A stretch of DNA of 44,516 nt from Candidatus Saccharimonadota bacterium (GTDB taxonomy: Bacteria; Patescibacteriota; Saccharimonadia; Saccharimonadales; Saccharimonadaceae): the NCBI GenBank assembly GCA_017460045.1, contig JAFUBU010000043.1:1-44516 (forward strand). Reading direction: 5' to 3'. Each line of letters begins with the position of its first letter. Within the stretch, counting starts at the first letter, position 1. The notes beneath the pieces were generated by a model, which worked only from the letters and a program-made list of their open reading frames with translations, did not search any database and was not told the origin of the DNA. The translations under genes and the position numbers were made by a program. This document shows, piece by piece, positions 40,055-44,516 of the stretch.

Positions 40055-40136
40055 TCCACGGGGCGTAAGGTCTTCGACCTTTCCGCGTCCCAAGGGGCGG
40101 TAGGCGCTTCGCGCCTTCCGCGTCCCAAGGGGCGGT
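40055..40136. repeat. Short array of CCGCGTCCCAAGGGGCGGT repeats
   Basis: Two perfect 19-nt cores lie at 40083-40101 and 40118-40136, spaced 35 bp. A degenerate third copy (TTCCACGGGGCG) precedes them. Between the cores lie small variable palindromes with TTCG loops (AAGGTCTTCGACCTT, AGGCGCTTCGCGCCT). It lies between the CPR-type gene and rlmH; no gene is seen in the 40-172 part of this gap. Confidence 0.8.
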
Positions 40137-40172
40137 CGCCTCGTGCACCAGAAAACAAGTTTTCTGGCGACT

Positions 40173-40610
40173 TCAGCTCCTACCGTGGTGGTATCCGGAC
40201 TTCTTCTGGATTTCTTGGGCGCGATAGATTTGTTCGGCGACGATTAGGCGCGCGAGTTCATGGGGTAAGACTTCGCGGCCGAGACTCCAGACGTAATTAG
40301 CCTTGGTCAAAACTTTGGGCGGGAAGCCGTAAGGCCCGCCGATAATGAAGCAAACGTTGAGCCCCGAGTTCCAGACGCGCTCGAGTTTGTCGGAAAATTC
40401 GATCGAAGAGGCGTTTTCGCCATGTTCGTCGAGCAAAATAATATAGTTGGCGGTCGAGAAGGGCCACTTTAGAAGCGTCGAATTGAGTTTTTCTTCGGGG
40501 ACGAAAGTCCATTTGAGCTGGTATTTCTTGGAAAGGCGCTTTTCGTATTCGGCGATGCCGTCTGCTAACCAACCTTTATGGGCTTTCCCTCCTGCTATAA
40601 TCTGTATCAT
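40173..40610 (-). CDS. rlmH: 23S rRNA (pseudouridine-1915-N3) methyltransferase RlmH
   Basis: A small SPOUT methyltransferase that modifies helix 69 of the 70S ribosome. The 145-residue protein has YIILLDEHGENASSIEFS, CFIIGGPYGFPPKV and the knot segment LPHELARLIVAEQIYRAQEI, and ends near SGYHHGRS, close to the usual xPYH terminus. The length is as expected (about 155). It has a leader with AGAGGA before the ATG and a TATAAT further upstream, divergent from the rplJ promoter. Confidence 0.94.
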   Translation of the reverse strand: MIQIIAGGKAHKGWLADGIAEYEKRLSKKYQLKWTFVPEEKLNSTLLKWPFSTANYIILLDEHGENASSIEFSDKLERVWNSGLNVCFIIGGPYGFPPKVLTKANYVWSLGREVLPHELARLIVAEQIYRAQEIQKKSGYHHGRS

Positions 40611-40618
40611 AAATCCTC

Positions 40619-40647
40619 TTGAATTATTATAGCAGATTTGTTATAAT
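40619..40647 (+). promoter_or_regulatory. Sigma70-type promoter of rplJL
   Basis: TTGAAT (40619-40624), 17-nt spacer, TATAAT (40642-40647). Transcription would start near 40654, giving a leader of ~125 nt before rplJ. Confidence 0.75.
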
Positions 40648-40653
40648 ATAGCT

Positions 40654-40755
40654 AGTTACCAAAGACAGCGACGGGAGAAATTCTTAATAATGTCGCCGAG
40701 GCTATTCTCTTATTTAGGGTTGGTAACGGAGTTTAACAATTTACCAACCGTTTTT
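40654..40755 (+). promoter_or_regulatory. L10 (rplJL) leader with attenuator
   Basis: The leader contains AAAGAC followed by a GCGAC/GTCGC stem and CCGAGG, as in bacterial L10 leader RNAs that bind the L10-L7/L12 complex. GTTACCAA (40655-40662) is a perfect complement of TTGGTAAC (40720-40727). The latter also forms the left arm of a terminator, GGTTGGTAA (40718-40726) with TTACCAACC (40741-40749), followed by GTTTTTATT. The two pairings are mutually exclusive, so a classical attenuation switch controlling L10/L12 synthesis is likely. Confidence 0.78.
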
Positions 40756-40778
40756 ATTAACGCAATTAAAGGTACAAA

Positions 40779-41303
40779 ATGGCTATTTCTAAAGATAAGA
40801 AACAGACTTTAGTTGCAGATTTGACTGAGCTACTCGAAAGCTCGAAGATGACAGTCTTCGCTAAGTATCAAGGGCTGACCGTTGCGGAGCTCCAAGAGCT
40901 ACGCAAGGCCGCGCGCGAAAACGGCGTAAAAATCAAGGTGGTCAAAAACCGCTTGGTACGCGTCGCGATGGGCGAGATTGCCGTCTACAAAGATACGGAT
41001 ACCTCCGGACTGACCGGCCAACTGCTCTACGCGGTTTCGGACAGCGACGAGGTTATGCCGGCGAAAATTCTTAACGAATTCGCGAAGACCCACGAAGCGC
41101 TAGAGATTTCCGGGGCGTTTAACGACGCCGGGGAGACTCTCGCGACCGACGAGGTCAAGGCGCTCGCGGCTCTTCCGTCCAAGAACGAGCTTATCGCTCA
41201 AGTTGTGGCGCAGCTTCTTTCCCCGGTTACGGACTCGATTTCGGGTCTATCCGGCGGGCTTTCCGGAATTGTCTCCGGTCTCGAAGCAAAAGCTACGGCT
41301 TAG
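40779..41303 (+). CDS. rplJ: 50S ribosomal protein L10
   Basis: L10 forms the base of the ribosomal stalk and binds L7/L12 dimers. The 174-residue product has the usual N-terminal rRNA-binding domain (FAKYQGLTVAELQELRKAAREN, VKNRLVRVAM), the FNDAGE turn and the C-terminal helix that holds L12 (SPVTDSISGLSGGLSG). The complex also represses its own mRNA through the leader described upstream. rplL follows after 139 nt. Confidence 0.97.
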   Translation: MAISKDKKQTLVADLTELLESSKMTVFAKYQGLTVAELQELRKAARENGVKIKVVKNRLVRVAMGEIAVYKDTDTSGLTGQLLYAVSDSDEVMPAKILNEFAKTHEALEISGAFNDAGETLATDEVKALAALPSKNELIAQVVAQLLSPVTDSISGLSGGLSGIVSGLEAKATA

Positions 41304-41442
41304 TTAAATTTGCAATTATTTGGAGTTGCGACACGTACGTAGCTCCGATCATCTCGGAGCTGGGATAGATGCCTAGCTTTGAAACTATAATCAGAGGAAA
41401 GGTTGAGGAGTTCCTCCCCAATCTTAAAGAAAGGATAATTTT
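41304..41442 (+). other. Structured rplJ-rplL intergenic region
   Basis: It contains a perfect hairpin AGCTCCGA/TCGGAGCT (about 41340-41361) and a second stem GGTTGAGGA/TCCTCCCCAATC just before the rplL ribosome-binding site (AAAGGA). Both could adjust the higher output of L7/L12 relative to L10. No T-run follows either hairpin, so these are not classical terminators. Confidence 0.5.
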
Positions 41443-41829
41443 ATGGCAACAGATATTAAAAAGTTGGCCGAGGAATTGGTAAAACTTACCGTTCTCGAAG
41501 TTAACGAACTTAAAAACACTCTTAAAGATGAGTACGGGATTGAACCGGCGGCGGCTGCGGTAGCAGTAGCGGCTGGCCCGGCGGCTGGCGGCGACGCGGC
41601 TGCGGCCGATGAAGGCAAATCTGAGTTTGATGTCGTCTTAAAGGACGCTGGCGCTCAGAAGATCGCCGTCATCAAGGCAGTTAAGGAAGCTACCGGTCTT
41701 GGTCTTGGCGAAGCCAAGGCGATCGTTGATGGCGCTCCGGCGACCGTCAAGGAGAAGGTCGCGAAGGCTGATGCCGAAAATATGAAGAAGGCCCTAGACG
41801 AGGCCGGCACAACCGTAGAATTGGCTTAA
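41443..41829 (+). CDS. rplL: 50S ribosomal protein L7/L12
   Basis: The flexible stalk protein that recruits translation GTPases. The 128 residues show an N-terminal dimerisation helix ([22 protein letters not shown]), an Ala/Gly-rich hinge (about 40-57), and the C-terminal domain with [20 protein letters not shown] and the [15 protein letters not shown] motif that contacts the factors. Its downstream neighbour would normally be rpoB, which is absent here. Instead a hairpin element flanked by an 11-bp direct repeat follows the stop. Confidence 0.98.
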   Translation: MATDIKKLAEELVKLTVLEVNELKNTLKDEYGIEPAAAAVAVAAGPAAGGDAAAADEGKSEFDVVLKDAGAQKIAVIKAVKEATGLGLGEAKAIVDGAPATVKEKVAKADAENMKKALDEAGTTVELA

Positions 41830-41939
41830 TTAGGGCTAAAATCGCTTATCTCGGCATTTTTCGGAACTCGCTCTATCAATAATAGCGCTTCGTTCCGAGA
41901 AAATACTGACCTAAGCGATTTTATCTCCTAATTAGGGCT
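41827..41939. repeat. Hairpin element flanked by an 11-bp direct repeat after rplL
   Basis: TAATTAGGGCT occurs at 41827-41837 and again at 41929-41939. The 91 bp between them are a long imperfect hairpin with ends AAAATCGCTTA (41838-41848) and TAAGCGATTTT (41912-41922). The right arm repeats, 29 of 32 nt, in the dnaX-side repeat at 39221-39252. The pattern (inverted repeats plus a flanking duplication) resembles a MITE-like insertion; it may also terminate rplL transcription. The first direct repeat includes the rplL stop codon. Confidence 0.75.
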
Positions 41940-42000
41940 CGGTTAGGTTATTCGATTTAACCTCACTTCTAGGCTTAAGTATAGGTTGGTAAATTGTTAG

Positions 42001-42033
42001 AAAATCCCCTCGCTTTGCGGCGAGGGGATTTTT
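42001..42033 (+). terminator. Strong rho-independent terminator
   Basis: AAAATCCCCTCGC and GCGAGGGGATTTTT form a 13-bp stem between the rplL region and the promoter of the 42089 gene. Confidence 0.8.
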
Positions 42034-42037
42034 GTGG

Positions 42038-42043
42038 TATAAT
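42038..42043 (+). promoter_or_regulatory. Extended -10 (TGGTATAAT) of the 42089 gene
   Basis: TGG-TATAAT directly follows the terminator. A leader of about 39 nt with a strong AAGGGGG(T)GG ribosome-binding site precedes the ATG. Confidence 0.55.
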
Positions 42044-42088
42044 ACTTGTAGAAACTAGAGTTTGGGACTTTAAGAAGGGGGTGGTTTT

Positions 42089-42319
42089 ATGGAGCTAACG
42101 GAGAGAAGTTCGTATTTCGTGAGAATGATTCTTCTCGATGAAGATAGTGATAAAGATTTTCGGAAAATTCTGATGCTTAGTATGGACGAAGAAATAGTGC
42201 GTACGCTTAAATTGGAATATTGCGACGAGGCCTTCCAACCGCACCGAGAATATTTAGATTCGATTGGCGATTACGACGCGGACGATGCAGTTTATCTACC
42301 ATATGCTCTTTATACATGA
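42089..42319 (+). CDS. Small acidic protein of unknown function
   Basis: A 76-residue acidic protein (many Asp and Glu) with no recognisable family. It has an N-terminal strand-like part (SSYFVRMILLDEDSDKDF), a predicted helix (FRKILMLSMDEEIVRTLKLEYC), and a tail rich in Asp and Tyr. It has its own promoter, ribosome-binding site and terminator, so it is likely a real independent gene. A polar, helical protein of this type could bind another protein; nothing more can be said. It stops with TGA. Confidence 0.65.
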   Translation: MELTERSSYFVRMILLDEDSDKDFRKILMLSMDEEIVRTLKLEYCDEAFQPHREYLDSIGDYDADDAVYLPYALYT

Positions 42320-42350
42320 AAAAGCCCGAGGTTAGTCCCCGGGCTTTTTA
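42319..42350. terminator. Bidirectional rho-independent terminator
   Basis: AAAAAGCCCGAGG and CCCCGGGCTTTTTA form a stem between the 42089 gene and the convergent rplA gene, whose stop directly follows. Confidence 0.85.
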
Positions 42351-43388
42351 TTAGTTGTAGAGATTTTCGACGGCGATGGAAGGGCCTTGAGAAGTCGTCA
42401 GGAAGACGGATTTGACGTAAGTACCCTTTACAGAGGCCGGCTTTTGGGCCTTTAGGGAGTCGAAGAACGCGTTGGCGTTTTCGAGGAGCTTATCAACGCC
42501 GAAGGAAACCTTGCCGAGCCCGAGGTGGACAATGGACTGTTTGTCGACGCGGTATTCGACCTTACCGGCTTTAGCTTCTTTGACGGCCTTCTCGACGTCG
42601 GTCGTAACGGTACCGGCCTTCGGATTTGGCATCAAACCTTTCGGGCCAAGGAGACGAGCGAACTTGCCGAGCTTCGGCATATAAGCCGGAGTAGCGATTA
42701 AGACGTCGAAGTCAATCGTCCCTTTTTCGAGTTTTTTCAAGAACTCCTCGTCTTCGGCGGAGTCGGCGCCGGCGGCCTTAGCCTTTTTACATTCGTCGAG
42801 CGGGGCGAAGACGGCGACGCGGACGGTTTTACCGTTACCATTCGGGAGGACGATAGTCGTACGGATATTCTGGTCGGCCTGGCGCGGGTCGACGCCGAGA
42901 CGGACGTGGGCCTCGACGGTCGCGTCAAACTTAACCGGGGAGGTCTTAGTCGCGAGGTCGATAGCCTCTTTTAGAGTGTAGATTTTACTCTTCTCGACTA
43001 GCTTAGCGGCTTCTTGGTATTTTTTACCGCGACGCTCGAGCTTCGGGCGAGTAACCGGAGCGGCGCCTTTCGGCTTTTTCTCGCCTTCTTCGGCTTTTCT
43101 TTCTTCTTTGCGAGCTTGGCGTTCTTCTTCGGCCTTGACTTCCTCGAGGTGTTTTTTGGATTTTTTGCCGGACTTGGCGAAGTGTTCCTCTTCTTTAGGC
43201 TCGGCTTTATCTTCGACTTCAGTTTTGCGGGCCTCGGTCGGTTCGCCTTCGATGTCGACGGTTTTGCTGTTTTTAATTTCCTTTTCCGCTTCTTTCGCGG
43301 CTTGTTCGACGGCTTCGATTTCTTGGTTCTTAGCCTCGACTTTGTCGGTCGGTTCGACCGGCTCTTTGGCAGTTTTCTTAGTTGCCAT
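42351..43388 (-). CDS. rplA: 50S ribosomal protein L1 with a long charged N-terminal extension
   Basis: L1 binds 23S rRNA at the mobile stalk near the E site. The ribosomal part spans about residues 118-345 and is normal: [41 protein letters not shown], the [17 protein letters not shown] signature. Ahead of it lie some 115 residues of Lys/Glu/Ala-rich sequence (for example [21 protein letters not shown]), which look disordered and are not part of usual bacterial L1 (about 230 residues). The extension might bind RNA or other proteins. AGAAAGGA precedes the start, and a 14-bp perfect palindrome, GCGTAAATTTACGC (43415-43428), lies in its leader. Confidence 0.96.
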   Translation of the reverse strand: MATKKTAKEPVEPTDKVEAKNQEIEAVEQAAKEAEKEIKNSKTVDIEGEPTEARKTEVEDKAEPKEEEHFAKSGKKSKKHLEEVKAEEERQARKEERKAEEGEKKPKGAAPVTRPKLERRGKKYQEAAKLVEKSKIYTLKEAIDLATKTSPVKFDATVEAHVRLGVDPRQADQNIRTTIVLPNGNGKTVRVAVFAPLDECKKAKAAGADSAEDEEFLKKLEKGTIDFDVLIATPAYMPKLGKFARLLGPKGLMPNPKAGTVTTDVEKAVKEAKAGKVEYRVDKQSIVHLGLGKVSFGVDKLLENANAFFDSLKAQKPASVKGTYVKSVFLTTSQGPSIAVENLYN

Positions 43389-43414
43389 AGAATAATCCTT
43401 TCTGTGGTGTTAGC

Positions 43415-43428
43415 GCGTAAATTTACGC
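43415..43428. promoter_or_regulatory. Perfect 14-bp palindrome in the rplK-rplA gap
   Basis: GCGTAAATTTACGC is fully palindromic and sits 27 nt before the rplA start. It might be a protein-binding operator or a short RNA hairpin controlling L1; no data decide. Confidence 0.4.
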
Positions 43429-43487
43429 TCCCAACTTGGTTGATATTAGGGTAATTATAGCAAATTTTCTATGATTTTTCAAGTATG

Positions 43488-43516
43488 AAAATCCGCAAGG
43501 GGTACTTGCGGATTTT
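43488..43516 (-). terminator. Terminator after rplK
   Basis: AAAATCCGCAAG and CTTGCGGATTTT form a 12-bp stem downstream of L11, with T-rich sequence after it on the minus strand. If active it would separate rplK from rplA. Confidence 0.7.
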
Positions 43517-43534
43517 AGACGGAGTCTGGCGGCG

Positions 43535-43966
43535 TTAGCCTTCGACTTCGACGCCCATCGAGCGGGCGGTACCGGCGACGATTTTTACGGCGCCGTCTAG
43601 GTCGACCGCGTTGAGCTGGTCCATCTTGACCTTGGCGATTTCTTCGAGGTCGGCGCGGGAAATTTTCCCGACCTTTTCGAGATTCGGCTTGCCGGAGCCC
43701 TTTTGGATTTTAGTTTTTTCGCGAATCAGATCGTCGACCGGCTGGCCGAGGCAAGTCCAGTCGAAAGTCCGATCTTCGTAGACCTTGATGTGGACGATAA
43801 CGTTCTTGCCCATAAACTCCTTGGTCTGTTCGTTAAAGGGATTGATAAAATCCATCATATTAAGACCCCATTGGCCGAGGGTCGAACCGACCGGAGGACC
43901 GGCGGTCGCTTTACCGCCAGGGATGCGGAGCTTAAGATTTCCGATACATTTTTTAGCTTCTGCCAT
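43535..43966 (-). CDS. rplK: 50S ribosomal protein L11
   Basis: L11 binds 23S rRNA near the GTPase centre and takes part in factor-dependent steps. The 143-residue protein has LRIPGGKATAGPPVGSTLGQWGLNMMDF and VIVHIKVYEDRTFDWT, and ends with KMDQLNAVDLDGAVKIVAGTARSMGV, all typical. Its promoter is at 44021-44049. Unlike the usual rplK-rplA-rplJ-rplL order on one strand, rplK and rplA here run toward rplJ-rplL, which are on the opposite strand. Confidence 0.98.
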   Translation of the reverse strand: MAEAKKCIGNLKLRIPGGKATAGPPVGSTLGQWGLNMMDFINPFNEQTKEFMGKNVIVHIKVYEDRTFDWTCLGQPVDDLIREKTKIQKGSGKPNLEKVGKISRADLEEIAKVKMDQLNAVDLDGAVKIVAGTARSMGVEVEG

Positions 43967-44020
43967 AAAAACAGTTCCTGATTAAATTTAATAATTTAGA
44001 AGCATTTGCGTAACGTTATT

Positions 44021-44049
44021 ATTATATCAAAGTCGCAGGGGTTTGTCTA
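44021..44049 (-). promoter_or_regulatory. Sigma70-type promoter of rplK
   Basis: On the minus strand TAGACA (44049-44044), 17-nt spacer ending TGA, TATAAT (44026-44021). A leader of about 48 nt with AGGAA precedes the L11 start. Confidence 0.7.
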
Positions 44050-44072
44050 GGGCGAAAAGCCTAATCTCTAGC

Positions 44073-44516
44073 CTAAGACTTAGCCACGCACCGTACGGCG
44101 AGCCCGTAGTACTTGTAGTAGTTGTTCTGCGGGTACACATTCGACGAATTGAAGCTCAGGCCGTCGCCGTAGCTGGTACTGAGGACCGAGGAGGACCAGT
44201 AGACCCCGCCCGAACCACGATTGCTGGCGCTAGAATCCGTACCATTCCAGAGGCCCGAGTACGAGAAGCCGGCGTAGTTGTTGCCATTTGCGGCGGCAGT
44301 TAAATACATGCCGTTTCTAATCGTATCATCTGAGGTGTAACGATTAGCGGTTGTACTGCTTGTCCAGGAAGCGTCAGGATTATACGAGCTAGCGAGCACT
44401 GCGAAGTCGCCTGTAAAATCTCGCGAGCCAGAGGTCGTAGTGGCGGTTGCGCTAACTTTTGGTAATCTCCAGCCTTTCGGGCAAATATCTCGAGACGAAG
44501 TACCAACAGTTTTACC
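44073..44516 (-). CDS. Surface protein with Fibrobacter succinogenes major paralogous domain, C-terminal part
   Basis: The frame is open to the right edge, giving 147 residues of a longer protein. The motif RDICPKGWRLP near the edge, the GLWNGTDS and GGVYWSSSV blocks, and the ending YYGLAVRCVAKS define the Fib_succ_major domain, a C-type-lectin/FGE-like fold on exported proteins of Fibrobacteres, Bacteroidetes and CPR bacteria. Such proteins are thought to sit on the cell surface. The last third is very rich in Asn and Tyr codons (AAC, TAC), as in variable regions of diversity-generating retroelements, though none is visible here. The real start lies outside the window; an apparent GTG at 44399 is not it. 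Confidence 0.85.
   Translation of the reverse strand, partial: GKTVGTSSRDICPKGWRLPKVSATATTTSGSRDFTGDFAVLASSYNPDASWTSSTTANRYTSDDTIRNGMYLTAAANGNNYAGFSYSGLWNGTDSSASNRGSGGVYWSSSVLSTSYGDGLSFNSSNVYPQNNYYKYYGLAVRCVAKS

Noticed and set aside
40055-40136. Possible CRISPR array
   Set aside because: Only two full units, 35-bp spacing, spacers are small palindromes and not unique sequences, and no cas genes are nearby.
40031-40300. Plus-strand open frame of 89 codons over the repeat array
   Set aside because: It consists of translated repeat cores and antisense rlmH sequence, with no start signals.
1-44516. Alternative genetic code with TGA as Gly or Trp
   Set aside because: Several genes end with TGA at the expected place (nrdG, 39369-39887, 42089-42319), and tRNA-Trp has the ordinary CCA anticodon.

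Overview
The window reads like a chromosomal segment of a Patescibacteria/CPR bacterium, most likely Candidatus Saccharibacteria (TM7). This is an inference from gene content; no rRNA is present to confirm it. Supporting signs are densely packed housekeeping genes, a DnaX without its zinc module, a conserved protein of unknown function that I associate with CPR genomes (39369-39887), sortases with APNT-type putative sorting signals, a Fibrobacter-type paralogous surface domain, and an anaerobic (class III) ribonucleotide reductase as the only RNR seen. TGA is used as a normal stop (for example nrdG, 39369-39887 and 42089-42319), which argues against SR1/Gracilibacteria. Six tRNA genes are present and all encode their CCA end.

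Left part (1-16 kb): the C-terminus of a MacB/FtsX-type ABC permease; a long hairpin; a 1003-residue membrane protein of unknown function; a membrane diguanylate cyclase; tRNA-Gln; nrdG-nrdD; a 59-residue Cys-containing protein; a secreted cutinase-like/vWA/PKD protein; a CapA-like phosphoesterase; a GH97 glycosidase without signal peptide; a YhhN-like membrane protein; a YgjP-like metalloprotease; a P-loop kinase; and a sortase. 16-27 kb: a second, divergent sortase, a CE4 deacetylase, tRNA-Trp, a GT4-GH57 alpha-glucan pair, L33, tRNA-Thr(UGU), a HAD hydrolase, tRNA-Tyr, a trpS-rluA-holB-TPR operon, and tRNA-Thr(GGU)/tRNA-Ala. 26-36 kb: a mechanosensitive-channel-like protein, a sortase-substrate-like surface protein, an AI-2E family permease, a small protein-nrnA-cysS operon, ybaB-recR-rmuC, and a GT39-like glycosyltransferase. 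36-44.5 kb: dnaX-dnaB, the CPR-type protein, rlmH, rplJ-rplL with an attenuating leader, and the convergent rplK-rplA pair. A Fib_succ_major surface protein is cut by the right edge.

Three themes run through the window. (1) Many genes start 6-9 nt after a TATAAT box, so leaderless transcription looks common. (2) There are several families of small palindromic repeats: a CCGCGTCCCAAGGGGCGGT core in four copies, one of them fused to a duplicated tRNA-Thr 3' half; a 32-nt arm repeated 29/32 between two hairpin loci, one flanked by an 11-bp direct repeat; and a ~200-bp nested palindrome lying in frame inside dnaX. (3) RecR, DnaX, L33 and perhaps NrdD have lost zinc-ligand cysteines. Cell-envelope genes (two sortases, APNT surface proteins, CE4 deacetylase, CapA, GT39) and alpha-glucan genes (GT4, GH57, GH97) suggest a surface-interacting fermentative or episymbiotic anaerobe.
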